64,000 bases of DNA. It comes from Capillidium heterosporum (lineage: Eukaryota; Entomophthoromycota; Entomophthoromycetes; Entomophthorales; Capillidiaceae). The position numbers and the translations under genes are program-made. The notes below the pieces were generated by a model. It was not told the DNA's origin, made no database searches, and saw only the letters and a list, made by a program, of their open reading frames with translations. This document shows, one piece after another, positions 23,089-36,418 of the stretch; the first letter of the stretch is position 1; every line of letters starts with the position of its first letter. The stretch is taken from positions 2,108,001 through 2,172,000 of the forward strand of contig WBMQ01000001.1 in assembly GCA_016630905.1 (NCBI GenBank). Reading direction: 5' to 3'.

Positions 23089-24307
23089 ACTGATTTTGTA
23101 AATATGGTCCTGTAGAATGTAAGAGCTATTTATACTATCACCATGCCTTTATTGTCAATACTGAGATATAAGCTGCAGTCTACCATATATTACATCTCCT
23201 AAAGCATGCTATTAGACCGACCACTAAATAGCATAAAGACATCCTGTCTCAACCTGATTAGTCTAAAAATACACTTAACCCCTACAGCTACCATGCATCC
23301 AACTAATCACAATAGGAGCTAACTCCGCCATCCTAACTCTTTCAAGTTAACTAAGCAAGTCCTACTTTAATATATCGACTTGTACATGTCTATAAATATA
23401 ACTGTGCATGCTATAGTACATATTATTGGAATTAACAAAGTGAAAGTTGATCCCATGTCCCTATACCTTATTATATTAAGCATGGTTTAAACTGTAGAAC
23501 CTTTAGAACGATAGGAACCGGTACATATATATAAATAGAATTTCCAGTTAATAGTTTAGGGCATAGAACGGTCTACAATTACTAATCAAAGTAAAAGCCA
23601 ATCTTTTGATCTTACTTTTGTCCCATTTAATAGTCTAAAAGGTAGAACCTTTAGAACTTTCGATTTGAATTTAGATCTACCTATTAAAAGAGCTTTCAAA
23701 TTATACTTCATATTTGATGGGATACTTCTAGTTTACAAACTTATAGTTTAGGGTGTATATAATTTGAATTAGTAATACTCATGGTTACTATCCTCACCAT
23801 TGTCAATGCTTTGCATCAAGTAGGTGGCTATATAGTAGAATCATTAAAACTATTAGATTTCTAATTTTCCAAGCAGCTGAACTACACTGTTCCAATTTAG
23901 ATGTGTTCTTTATATAATTGGAATTGTAGAAGGCTGACCCATTTAGCTGTGAACTAGGACTCTAAAAACTTAGGATATGGCGACAATCTTAATATATATC
24001 TGAATTCGTAACCATTATCCTTCATAATAGGTCTTGGATGCTACTAAGGTACGAATCTTCAACCTATAGTATTTATAATCAAGCTATACGTTCTACCAGG
24101 CTATATTAAATTTATAAAGATAAAAGATATATGATACTGTTTAGTAAGTACTGGTATATATACATTGGATACTAAATATAAATGAATTTCCATAGAAACG
24201 GGAGATATAAATGCTTTTATTTTGTAAAGGATTATGTATTTATTCATAATTTAAAGTAAAAAAGCAAAAGTGTATCTATTTAAAGCCTCAAGCAAATCTT
24301 TATTCAA
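23089..24307. other. Intergenic, 1.2 kb, with a repeated 15-bp motif
   Basis: No gene. TAGAACCTTTAGAAC occurs at 23495-23509 and 23643-23657; a third copy lies at 25253-25267 on the other side of the next DJ-1 gene. Confidence 0.6.
23127..23134 (-). promoter_or_regulatory. TATA box of the DJ-1/PfpI pseudogene
   Basis: TATAAATA on the minus strand, about 39 nt before the ATG at 23088. Conserved promoter layout in a broken copy suggests recent loss. Confidence 0.5.
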
Positions 24308-25063
24308 TCATACAGCGAATGGGTCATTCTCTGGATCCCAAGTGGCGTTGAACTCCAGAATCTTAGCTACTAGCTTCGCCTTCTCTTCACCATAGATCCT
24401 TTTTACAATATACAAGGCAGCATCGTACCCTGCAGAAACCCCCGACGATGTGATAAACTTCCCTCCTTTATCATGAACCCACCTAGCTTTATACTTCCAT
24501 TGAACACCCTTGTATACAGAAGTATACTTCTGATAAGCCAGCTTGTTGGTAGTAGCTTCCTTACCTTCCAATTCTCCGGTTTGAGCCAAAATGGCGGAAC
24601 CCGTACATACTGATAGTACGATATCTGCTTTTTGGATGAGTTTCGTTAGATGGTAGATAAAATAAGAGTCTTTGTTGACGATATCGGTACCAAATTGACC
24701 ACCAGGGATTACAACCATGTCGAACTTTTCCTCTTCGTTCAAGGCACTGGCTTCTTTTAAAGATAACTGGGGTTCAAGATAGAACGATGGGATCGTAGAT
24801 TTAACTTTGGATTTGGAATGTTTGCCTACTAAAACTTGGGTAAAGTTGGTGATGGGTATACCTAGGACATCGGCTGGTCCAATGAGATCGGTCAAGACGA
24901 ACTTGTCGTAGACTACCATAGCTACCTTGTACTTGGGTTTTATCGCTATTGGTGGTAGCTCCTCACTGGTAGAGGAACCTATTATTTTATTTTTAATGGG
25001 CTATAATTTCAAAATTTTACCTAGGAGGCCTAAAAATAAGAGTAGATATATTGCTGAAAGCAT
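24308..25063 (-). CDS. Secreted DJ-1/PfpI family protein, second intact copy
   Basis: Two exons: 25063-25021 and 24978-24308; 237 aa. The 42-nt intron splits the signal peptide, which reads M-L-S-A-I-Y-L-L-L-F-L-G-L-L-G. The mature protein has the T-D-L-I-G-P Asp, I-P-G-G, and the nucleophile Cys in V-C-T-G-S, followed by W-V-H-D-K-G-G-K and T-S-S-G-V-S-A-G-Y-D. Paralogue of 918-1685 and of the pseudogene at 22.4-23.1 kb. It shares a long identical stretch near the C-terminus with the pseudogene (V-K-R-I-Y-G-E-E-K-A-K-L), so those two are the closest pair and probably a local tandem duplication. Substrate unknown; InhA-like active site. Confidence 0.85.
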
Positions 25064-25101
25064 TGTAGTTTGGATAAGGGAGGCAGGAGGCTACCGAGAC
25101 T

Positions 25102-25107
25102 TTTATA
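25102..25107 (-). promoter_or_regulatory. TATA box of the second intact DJ-1/PfpI gene
   Basis: TATAAA on the minus strand about 39 nt before the ATG at 25063, the same spacing as in the pseudogene. Confidence 0.45.
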
Positions 25108-25252
25108 CGGCATTTGAAAAAAATCTTAATGGGATCATTACAATTTTCACTCTATTAAGCTACTACTAGAATAATAAAGCCAAAGATATTTTATATATAA
25201 GGCAACTACAGTGGCCAATATGATAAAACTCTAAGTTCCTGTGATGTGTGTA

Positions 25253-25267
25253 TAGAACCTTTAGAAC
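25253..25267 (+). repeat. Third copy of the TAGAACCTTTAGAAC motif
   Basis: Exact match to the copies at 23495-23509 and 23643-23657. It contains an internal direct repeat of TAGAAC. No other exact copy was noticed in the window. Confidence 0.6.
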
Positions 25268-25637
25268 AAAGAGCTTGGTTAAGAAACGGTTAATTAAGCC
25301 TTTTTGAGTCGTATCTAATATATATGTATTATTAATCAAGCTGGTTAGTTGTTTCAAGCGGCTCTATTTTCATTACATTTAAAGTTACGTCTCTAAAAAC
25401 TTGATACGATGGAACCTTTAGGTTCAATAGGAAGCTTCTATAGGTCAATACAAGTCCTATTCAAGTTAGTTTAACTTGTGATTCTAGTGATAAAGTATTT
25501 TCAATAGAGATATGTAAACCTGTTAGAACTGCAATTAAGTGTACACCAATATCTCAACACTAGCTAATGTTTAATATAAATAATCAAAATGAATGGGTAT
25601 GCAAAACGAATATATGGTGTGGTAATAAAAGTAGATG

Positions 25638-27018
25638 CTACGACTGATGGGACCTAGGTGGTGGCATAGGTGGGGTAAACGGAGGTGGTGAAGGAGTATT
25701 AGGCTCCCTCAGCGTCAAATCAGATCTAGATTCTCCCTTGTCGCCATTACTTTCCCCAACGTTGGTATGGGAGTAGCTGTTACTAACTTTGATACTATTG
25801 CCATTCCCCACATCGCTAAACTTCAAATTGTCCATCGATTTGTAACTCTTGGCCAAAGTTACATCCTTACCGAACCCAAAATCCTGTGAATGCACGTTTT
25901 CACTAGGTAGTCGTAAAGATCTGAACGGTTTAGGTTGGATGATTTGTTTGTGGTGTAAATTTGACAAAGTAGATAGAGTTCTTCTAGGTATAACTCTAGA
26001 ACTCTCGAAGTTGAAGTCGAGACACAACAGAGGAAAGGCTCCTGATTGGTAGGTTAGCATGTTGCGACCGATGGCCCACCCATCATCGAACCGTTTCCAG
26101 ATGGAGATTAGATCACCGCGGTTAAGATGCAGCTCATCCTCCCTGCGAGCAAAGAAGGGATGCACGACTTTTATCAAACCTTTTTGGTTGAGGTGGGTAT
26201 CTTCATCCATCAGCAGTTCTTTTTCAGTCAACTGGTTGGATTTACTGGTATTGACTTTGGTCGAATTGCGCTTGAAGACTAGGAGGAGGAGGAACGCTAG
26301 TAGGATTATACCAAACACAATGGACAGCCCCACTACTAACCTTATATCTAAAGTTATCTTGTTGTCATCTATTGTTAAAAAATTAGCTATAGAATTAAGT
26401 ACAAGTAAATTACCTTGACCGTTCAATAACTTACAGTTGCCTTGTTCACCCTTCAGCCGACCATTTTCACAGAAACTAATCAAATTGACCTTAATCTGGT
26501 CGGTGAAACAGTGTCTATAACTGTCGATCAATTCAAAGAGCCCTTTGACCTTGTCTTGGCACTTGAAATGGCATATTTCGAATTTGGTCTTAGGTAATTC
26601 GTTAGGTAGGTTGGCGTTGGATTCCAACTTCAAGTTGCAGAGTTGGTGTAAGGGATCGGCTAACTGGTAGGCACATATCAAAGGTTGCAGTTGTTGGATT
26701 AGTGTTGTCTTTACTAGTTGGCAAGTATCGTTCTGGATTAAAGAGTTGGTGAGGAGTTTTAGTGTTTCTTGGTAGATCGATAAGTCGAAATCTTGGATTT
26801 GGGTAGTGGTCGAGTTGGTAGAGTGGGTCTTGTACACGGAGTAGGATTTCCAGTCGGGACAGGTCAACGTATCTATAAGAGCAAATTTAGATTTTGTCAA
26901 GTTAAAAGCTATTTTACTTACCAGATAATGTGAAGCAGCTCGGGTTGGTATCGACACTCTGGGTGTTGAAACTTTTACAAAATAAGGCCACTTGGAGGAG
27001 AAGGATATAAAGCCGCAT
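25638..27018 (-). CDS. Single-pass membrane protein with cytoplasmic SH3 domain (Fus1-like layout)
   Basis: Exons 27018-26922, 26872-26414 and 26368-25638; 428 aa. It has a signal peptide (residues 1-16), a Cys-containing extracellular part (about 20-190), a membrane helix (about 196-217), and an SH3 domain (about 250-308: V-H-P-F-F-A-R-R-E-D-E-L ... G-D-L-I-S-I-W-K-R-F-D-D-G-W-A-I-G-R). A Ser-rich tail ends in a poly-Pro stretch (P-P-P-F-T-P-P-M-P-P-P), itself a possible SH3 ligand. The layout recalls yeast Fus1 (cell fusion), but orthology is not shown. The second intron is 45 nt, a multiple of three, without stops; retaining it would insert 15 mostly hydrophobic residues just before the membrane helix. 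Confidence 0.8.
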
Positions 27019-28477
27019 CGTTTCTAAAATCTCGATTATACTAATGTCTATTCTAACTCTATTAAAATATGTTGTAATCTATAAACTCTAGTGAAACGAA
27101 GTGAAGCGTATGTCCGAATCAAAATAAAATTAGGTCCTTGGTAAAGGAGAGGTAAAGTTTATGGATGTTATAGCAATTGCATCCAAATTCAAGTTGGAAT
27201 TGTATTGTTTAGCTACTAATCAACGATGTTTACTTTTTTGTCATCAGTTTGTAAAAGCGAATAGTTTTGGTCAACAAATTTAACGAACTTGCAAAGTATA
27301 AACTTTGCAGCCAACATTCCAATCATAATCTATAGTGGCGCTAGCCATTGTAATTTCCAGTAGATAGACTTATTACTATATATTAATAGATTTTCATATC
27401 AAAGTAAACATATAGATAAATTTCCGAATCCGTTTTAAGTTAGCAGTGTAGTTCACTTACCAACTTCCTTATACGATATTGGAATGGATGGAGGTAGTAA
27501 GACAGGCGTTGCAAAAGTTAGTAAGCTTAGTTGTGGGGAAGCTTTTGAAATATAAAGGTACACTTCAAAAGGATAATTAAATTAAGAGTTCTATAGTTTG
27601 CTATTTCGATTTTATACCTTCGATATGAGGTTATTGAGGAGTAGGTATGGTATAGTTGAAGTTCTTGTAATATAATCCCATTATACTTTAACCTTATTAC
27701 GAAGCAACAAACTATTATACGTTTTAAATATATGGGTATAGGTAGTTTACTATCAGGTTGAAAAATGATACTAAAATGAGGCAACTTTTCATCAAATACG
27801 AGCATTTATTAAATAGTAGTAACACAAAATTAGGCTTTTGATGTAGGTTTTCAAATGAAACTTTATATAAAACGAGGCTCAAGTACCTTTAGCTTTCAAT
27901 CTATAGTGAAAGAAAATGACTTGTATTCTAGGATAATGTACTCTGTATATTGAGAAATGATGCTCTATAAACTTACCAATGATGAAAGCCATTGTTTTTA
28001 TAAGTCCAAGTAACATTCCATCTCAAATAACTTGTATAAGAAATTCAAATGGCTCGCATATCGCACTAATTAAGTAAAAGGTTAAGGATATTTAACAGTA
28101 TATAGTTGATTTTGAAATAAAACTTTATCTAGCTTATAGGTTGCCTGTCATAATTCTGGTGATAGATATTAAGTCCTTTATCAGATATAGCTTTGTTAGG
28201 AAGCATCTTGTATCATCGCTAGTTTTATCAAATAAGAGACATGCTATTTTCTTAAATATATAAAGATTTGCCCTTCCATCAGAATACCAAATTTCACTTT
28301 GTATATCGTCTTTTTACACCTTGTTAAAGCGGAATTACTTCTTCCACATTACTTTCTTTCCTAATATTCCAACTAGAAAGTTGACGTTCTGAGCTAATTT
28401 CCTCAAGGACTTAACTTATAATTGGTTAAATCCATGTAGGTCCCTATCATAATCCCTGACAGTAACCTGCCACCAAC
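27019..28477. other. Intergenic, 1.46 kb
   Basis: AT-rich, no supportable coding region. The open frame 27527-27805 (minus) is Lys/Ile/Tyr-rich noise. Confidence 0.5.
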
Positions 28478-29636
<1,159 letters not shown>

Positions 29637-30482
29637 ACTTTTTGAGGTTCTATTTCCTGTTTCCAGTGCGTTTATTAGGTTATAAAATGTAGCAATATTA
29701 GCGTTAGCAACCTTTAGTTTATGTTTGTAAAGTGTGTTTGATATACTTAGTTTGTTATTTTCTACTGCAGTAGCTTCAAGGACATTGAGATCCATTTCCA
29801 TTTTCCAATACTTGGATCTATACTAAATAGTTGTAACTTAAAACGTAATGTACAAGATCTTTTTTCTATATTTTTCTGCCTTATAAGCTTATAAACCTGG
29901 TTGATAAGATCACACCTACCCTCCTACCCCCAAGTTCAACCACTATAACCTATTACTCCTTAGTTTCAATAAAATAGCAGTTTTCATCCTTGATACCTAA
30001 TTTTGGCAGATGTGAAGAGCCTTATCTAATTTAGATAAAGGTTATTCGAACCTTAAATGTCTTTGCAATCTAATTTAACAATCTACCAAGCCAACTCTTC
30101 ACTTAATACTATCAATCTTATAGATCTCGGGCTGACTATAACATTGGAATTTGTAAAAAGACGACACCGTAAAGGCACTATCTATATTTAAATTTCATTA
30201 GCAATTTAGTGTACATTTTATTCAAAGTAAAGTTGCAAGTTGGCTGAAAACTTGGTCAATATCGACTACTTAAATAAAAGCCTTATATAATAGTATACGT
30301 AGAAATAACACTAGTAGAAGGCTCCATCCTATTAAAACCATTATATCAACCTATGGTAAGGAAGTGCTGTGCCTTGCTATAAACCAACTACAAAAACTTG
30401 AAACCAAACTCAGTAAATAAACAGATATCCAATGAATCTGAAAGATAATCTTTATAAATAAACCAAATCCCCATTCCTCCAA
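29637..30482. other. Intergenic between convergent SPE3 and aldo-keto reductase
   Basis: 846 nt, no gene seen. The open frame 29508-29801 (minus) is antisense to the end of SPE3. Confidence 0.5.
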
Positions 30483-31544
30483 CTATCCATTGAGTGCCTT
30501 AAGATCCTTATCATGGTAGCGTTCACCTTTGATGTCCACCTGCTTAACAATCTCCCTAACCCCGGTTTCTTCCTCTTTAGTTAATGGATAATTTGCTGAA
30601 TCAATATTCTCTTCCAAGTACTTTAATCTTTTCGTCCCAGGTATAGGTATAAAGTCTGAGCCTTGCGCCAATACCCAACTTAAGCAGATCTGTGACGACT
30701 TGACCTTCTTCTTATTGGCCAACTCCTCCAACTTATGTACAAGTTGCAAATTATGGTCGGCGTTTTCTCCAACCATTCTAGGGAACCAAGATTTACGACT
30801 ATCATCTTCAGCAATAGCTTTGACATCCAACTTTCCCGTCAAAAAGCCACGACCTAAAGGTGAATAGGCAATTATGGAGACACCTAGCTCACGGCAAGCT
30901 TGAAGGACTCCGTTACGTTCAATAGAAGTCTCCCAAGGGCTGAACTCGACTTGGAGGGCGTGAATGGGATGGACTTTGTAAGCTCTACGTAAAGTTTCGG
31001 CGCTACATTCCGATAATCCCAGGTACTTGACTTTACCTTTTTGAACGAGCTCGGCCATGGCACCTACCGTCTCCTCAATGGGGATGTTCTTATCAACACG
31101 GTGCTGGTAGTACAAATCAATATAGTCGACTCCCAACCGATCTAAACTAGCTTGGCAGCAGTCAAAGACGTACTGACGGTCACCACGTACGTCCAAACTC
31201 TGAGTTTCATGGTTGAATTTGAGGGCAAATTTAGTACATAAGAATATCTCTGAGCGACGTGCCTTCAGGACTTGGGCTAAAAGCTTCTCGTTGTCACCAG
31301 CACCATAGACATCCTAATAAAAAAAGTTAGAGGAAAATGTTGGGAGAAAAAGTGGTACGGCAGTATCCCAGAAGTTACAACCCAAATCGATAGCCCGGTT
31401 CAAGACTTGAAGGCTCTCTTCGTCATTGGTAGCTCCGTAAGCGAAACTCATCCCCATACAGCCTAGGCCAATACTGGAGACTAAAGGCCCATCCTTTCCA
31501 AGTTTACGTTGGGTTAATTTATTTTGACTCAATTTCTCTGGCAT
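30483..31544 (-). CDS. Aldo-keto reductase (AKR13/Yakc-like)
   Basis: Two exons: 31544-31359 and 31313-30483; 338 aa. An NADPH-dependent TIM-barrel reductase of carbonyl compounds. The tetrad is visible: Asp in W-D-T-A-D-V-Y, Tyr in the same motif, Lys in C-T-K-F-A, and His in Y-Y-Q-H-R-V-D. The late part has I-P-I-P-G-T-K-R, the usual cofactor-binding loop. The first half (I-G-L-G-C-M-G-M-S) and length match bacterial and fungal AKR13 enzymes. The substrate is probably an aldehyde. A TATA box 41 nt upstream suggests regulated expression. Confidence 0.92.
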
Positions 31545-31584
31545 TTTACTTTGTATTTTTACATTTTGTTGGGATTCTGACAGC

Positions 31585-31592
31585 TATTTATA
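31585..31592 (-). promoter_or_regulatory. TATA box of the aldo-keto reductase gene
   Basis: TATAAATA on the minus strand, 41-48 nt before the ATG at 31544. Confidence 0.5.
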
Positions 31593-32167
31593 CTCTTTGA
31601 TAATCCCTTCAAGTGGATCGATATGCGATACCACCCCTTTGATGATGTAGACAGCTAGTTTGAGTGTAAATGCTGCTTACTAAAATGCTATTTCAGGCTT
31701 GATGGGCTTTTGGATTTTGAGATGACGTTACTTCTAAAATCAGTTTCAGGTTGTGATAACTGATTTTCTACTAAAATGGCAAGTTGGTTATAGTACACAT
31801 TTTGAAGTGGTAGATAGATGTATAAGCTTGGGTTTAGTTACTTGTGCTGCTATCCTATGTGACTAAAATACAGTAGATTAATCTTTTGATCCATGAAGTA
31901 AAATATATATTTATCAAATTAAGGAAATGGATGTAAGAACTTGAACTTGGCATATTAATTAACAAATAAATTGATATATTTAAGTACTTGCTATTTATTA
32001 GTACAAAACTACTATACGTATTATAAATCCAGTGGTCAACGTATTGAATATACTTTGAATAAATTTAACCTTCAATCGCCAAATTAGAAATTATACTGAT
32101 CTTTATGATAGATTTGAGCCTTAGTGGAAATGTACATACTATATAAGAATGGAAACCATCATCATTT
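31593..32167. other. Intergenic, 575 nt
   Basis: No gene seen; 3' flank of OPT copy 1 and upstream region of the aldo-keto reductase. Confidence 0.5.
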
Positions 32168-34254
32168 TTACATAGATATAGAACCCCAAGTTATTGAATT
32201 GCCTTGCAATCCAAGCAAGGTAAAGGCAGCTTTAAGTGCGGCACAGATACCAGCGCCAGCGATGAGCCCAGCACCTAGACCTAGGCTCAACTCCTTATGC
32301 GAGTCCGAATTTTTGAACTTCCATCCCAAGTTGATAATAAGACCTATCGTCATGATAACTGGTATGGAAGGTTGGGAGATAATGAATCCAACTCCAAGTG
32401 CGTTTAAGTTTAAGAGGTAAGGATGAAACTTCTTAGGAACCCACAGATGCTTGATGACGACGAAAGCTACGGCAAAGACAGCCGAAGCTAAAGCCAAAAC
32501 CAACGAAGCGGCTGGTAGCTTTAGCCCTTTAGTTAATAAGATAGTCGTATTCTGCCAAGCGATAGCCGCTGACATACCAAACTCACAGTTGTCAGAATCA
32601 GTAATTATGCAAGGGTAAGCTTTGGCATAAAGTAGGAACAGAGGTACCGAGTAAGCAACGCCAAAGACAGTGCCTACCAGTTGGGCATAGAACTGCGATC
32701 TTGGTGAAGCACCCAATAGTTGGCCAGTCTTCAAATCCATCACCATATCTGCAGACTGTGCCGCTCCGGCTGCTGTAATGCAGGCGGTGAGCATGTCGTT
32801 CCGCTGCAGGTCGATCAAGCTAGCTGCTGGGAAGTTGGCAAAGATAACTTGAACCACTTTGGCCAAGGTCGATATAGGGTTGATATCGGTCTCGGCTGTA
32901 GCTTGGATGGCGACAATCCCAAGAAGGAAGGCGCAGATTACAGCCAGGATCGTCTGGTAGATGGGAATGGCAAAGAAGTAGGCCATGACGAAACAGGACA
33001 TGATGGAGGAAAGGAAAATGCCGAAAGTCCAAGCGGTGACAGGAATCTCATCCTTCTTTTTACTTTGGTCGCCAAGTCCTCGAATCGCAACATCGGCATC
33101 ACTACTTGGATCCGAATCCTTCTTCGTTAGAACCTTTCGAACGCCCACCGTCTTTATAAAGTTGCTAAAGGTAGCCAAGGGCGATCCACTCTGCTTGAGT
33201 GCAGTTAAAAAGTACATGAAGACGTCGGTGAACGAGGCAAATAGCAACAGTGCGATACCAGCCCAAAGGAACAGAGACTGGGCTGTGCCGTTACCTCCAG
33301 CCTTGAACCCAGAAGGCCCAACTATGAATCCGGTGCTTAGGAGGATGGGTCCCGTTACCCCATAGCAGATGATGGTGCCGATTAGATAGGATATGGTTGT
33401 GCTGGGTGGAAGTATGAAGCCGGCGCCCAGGAAGGCAAAGTTGGGTTCCAAGTACCAACCCCACAAGGAATCGAACTTCATCAGAGGTGCTGAGCTGGTA
33501 GCGTAGCCTATCCAATACAGAACATGTACCTTGTCTAGGATGCTGACCCAGTGGGCCGATAGGTTAACTAAGAAAGAGCCCACAAAGCCACCGAAAAGTA
33601 CGTAGAACTTCTTATTCAAGTCAGTCGAGCTGGAGTTGGAGCCTTTGTACTTGGAATGTAGGAGCTTTATCGTCTCGGCAGCAGCTCTCGGGGTAGGAAA
33701 AGGCAAATCGTTCTTCTCAACAAACCATTTTCGAAGCGGAATAGCAAAGAACATCCCATAAGTTGCACCAGCCAAAGTCCAAAAGTATAATCTTAATATA
33801 TCATCTAGCGGATCCTTCGACATTAACCCAAGCCTATACATTGCTGGTATACATGTTATGAACCCAACGTTCAACCCACCTGAAGTCGTAGCTGCTGTTG
33901 AAGCCGTACAGTTCTCTTGTATAGTAAAGGTAGGATTAAAAGTGGAAATAAGCTGGATAGCTAGTTTTATGAGGATGAAACTGAAGATGGCGCTGAAAAG
34001 GGAGGCTGAGAATACCCAACCGGTTTTTAGACCGAGGTAGAGGTTAGAGGCTCCGACTAGACAACCGAGTAAAGAACCTAGGATGGCTGAACGCCTAATA
34101 TAAGTTTGGAATTAGTAGATGGCTGTATATGTTCAATTTACCAAGTGAAATGAGGATGTTCGGTTGGTGGGATATATTTATCTAGATCGTTACTAATCCT
34201 TTCTAATGGGCATTCTGTTATATCGTTGAGTTCGACTAAGGCTTGCGATTTCAT
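32168..34254 (-). CDS. OPT-family oligopeptide/metal-chelate transporter, copy 1 (full length)
   Basis: Two exons: 34254-34142 and 34094-32168; 679 aa. Proteins of the OPT superfamily (YSL-like branch) import small peptides or metal-chelate complexes with protons across the plasma membrane. Many hydrophobic segments are visible, plus the family signatures G-L-K-T-G-W, P-F-P-T-P-R-A-A-A-E-T, T-D-I-N-P-I-S-T-L-A-K and A-Q-S-A-D-M-V-M-D-L-K-T-G. The N-terminus is short, hydrophilic and acidic. This copy keeps the last helix (L-S-L-G-L-G-A-G-L-I-A-G-A-G). It is partner of the inverted copy at 49.2 kb. The first intron lies at the same codon (the Trp of F-T-W-R-S) in both, but intron sequences differ, so the copies are older than their near-identical middle. 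Confidence 0.92.
32177..33787 (-). repeat. Inverted duplication, OPT segment arm 1
   Basis: Aligns colinearly with 49680-51291 in reverse complement. About 1.2 kb (32580-33787) is nearly identical, then a diverged patch of about 120 bp (roughly 32455-32575), then about 280 bp again nearly identical to 32177, ending a few bases before the stop. Sequence outside, both upstream exon and downstream flank, is clearly diverged. Confidence 0.88.
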
Positions 34255-34285
34255 CTTAAAAAACTAAAATATGGTCTTTGATAGG

Positions 34286-34293
34286 CTTTTATA
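34286..34293 (-). promoter_or_regulatory. TATA box of OPT copy 1
   Basis: TATAAAAG on the minus strand, 32 nt before the ATG at 34254; the same element precedes OPT copy 2. Confidence 0.5.
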
Positions 34294-36418
34294 GTCTAAA
34301 AATTATAAATATGTACCTTAAACTACTTATCGAATAAATAAATTTCCTGTCCACTTATCTATTTATAATGTAGATGGAACCAATCGATCCTCCTATTTAT
34401 TAATATAACCTCTATGGTACTCAAATCTTATCTCCAGCTCAAAATTTCGAGTGTATCTGGGATTTCCAACGAAACAATTATAGATAAGCGGTACGACAAC
34501 ATAATAGGTCTTGAAGTTTTCATCGGAGTCCCATCTACTATCCGATTCATCTACAAAACTTGGAACCAGAGCCAAGAAAAGCTATATCAGCCTTACAATT
34601 GGTCCAGGCGATCTAAATTTAGACCAATATACAGATATTGGATCGGGCACGGCATCTTATCTCTCTATCTTCCTTATTGATCAGCACTTTTCTCGCCAAA
34701 GTTATAAGCTAAACTCGATAAAAGGAATCTAGAATCTATACATAACCAGTGAGGTACTCGAAACTTTAGCTGCTTTTACTATTAATTGATGGCAATCTCA
34801 AAATGCAAGTGCTGATGAAATCGATAGAATCTTACATTCTAACGAATTAAAAATAGTTTTTAATGCATAATAATGTATACTTGCAGTACCGAGCTGACCT
34901 ACTCTACATAGCAATCTAAAACTCATTACCATTCAGCTTAAAAACTCTAAATATGCACCTCCAAGCTAAAGTTGGAGAGTCAAGTTCAAGCTTTTACTGT
35001 TGAAGAACTGATAGCACTAGAAACAAATTAAAAATTGGTCAAGAAATATCATTCACTTCAATAAGAATGCAAGCTTTAGTTGTTTTTTGCAATAGTATCA
35101 ATACTTGGCTCTATATTGTATTTCTTTGTAAATTTGAAAGACATACTGAAATAGGCAACTTTCTAGTTGATATTAGCACCTGTTTATATCTATTGGAAAA
35201 CGTCCACCAAGAACGCTTACCAGCAGGGGTTAGCCAAAATGCAACAGTAGCCAATACTCCATAAAGGCTATGCAAGGAAGAAACTCGTGCCTAGAGTTTG
35301 GTCCAGAAGCGGTGAGTGGACAGGAATACTCTGATCATAGCCATGAGGCTAAGGAGCATAGTCAAATTCATTGATTTTAATTGAATTTTAGAATTTGGTT
35401 CAGTTCAGGTCTGTGCAGCTCTCTGGCTTGGAGAGATGCTAATTCACAGTTATAGATTATACTATCAACAGTAAGTCTGTTGATAATAGAAGGAAATATC
35501 AAATGATTCAAGACGTTTATTTAATAATTACCTCATCTACTACTAAGTTCACTGCGGGCTTTATATAGGCAACTCATCTTTAGTAGTCAGTACTCTGGGT
35601 ACTAGTAACTAACGTTTTACCTAATCTACCAGTATCAATGTTCGTATTGTTCTTCTGGACAATTGTCAATAACTTTAGATAATGCAGAGGTTGATTAGGG
35701 GACAGTCAATGCTAAACAGAAAGGGAGTTTCTAGCATTGATAGGATAGATGCCGAGCTGGTAGCTTATGGGTCTGGGATATAAATTTGAATTTTGGCTAT
35801 TAAGCAAAACTATAGCTACTTTAGAGAAACTTCCTTATAAACACCATGAAAGGTAAAGCTTTTGGTTTCTTACTCTTTATATAAGGTTACTTATCAGAAT
35901 TTGAGCTATTTACATAAATTATTTAATAATAATAGAACTAGTATAACAGCTATTTAACAACTTAGAATCTCTACTTTTAGTTTATTCTCATGGTACAGCT
36001 TAGGATACTAAGCTACAATTACAGTTACAAAATTTTACAAAGTAAAAAGTTGAAGCTAAAGTTCAATCAATTACATGTATCTATATATACCACCTTGTAA
36101 CTAAAGATCCTCTTTTGACTACTTTGAAGGGATATGTAAATAGAATCCAAGCCTAAAAGAACATTTTATCTAGGTAAGAAAGGGGTAGCTACTGCTCACT
36201 TGTTCATTTAGTTGATAAGTATGAGATATGTAGGTATATAGTATAACGTAGCTAATGGAAAGTTGAAATATACTGAATATACGATCCTAATAACAAACAT
36301 ATCGATAGGATTGGAAAATAGGAATACTTTTAAAAGCAACCAAAGCAAATAGGAGGTATATAAAAACTGAAACTATATCATAAATTTATGAAATAAAAGA
36401 TACCTCCTCATAGATCCC
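34294..36418. other. Long gene-poor stretch, 2.1 kb, with unexplained short open frames
   Basis: Two overlapping plus-strand frames at 34414-34732 cannot both be real and match nothing I know. At 35200-35370 a frame ends in a Gly/Ser/His/Glu-rich segment (reading S-G-Q-E-Y-S-D-H-S-H) with coding-like composition; it may be the tail of a decayed gene with one frame change. No start, signal or domain could be fixed. Confidence 0.3.

Larger units (their letters stand above)
25064..25637. other. Intergenic, 574 nt
   Basis: Promoter of the DJ-1 gene and 3' flank of the SH3 gene; no gene seen. Confidence 0.5.

Noticed and set aside
32720-33365. Plus-strand open frames of 126-136 codons (and their mirror at 50102-50747)
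   Set aside because: Antisense shadows of the OPT genes; they appear in both copies only because the copies are near-identical.
34414-34732. Two overlapping plus-strand frames
   Set aside because: They use the same bases in different frames and neither shows a domain, signal peptide or splice support.
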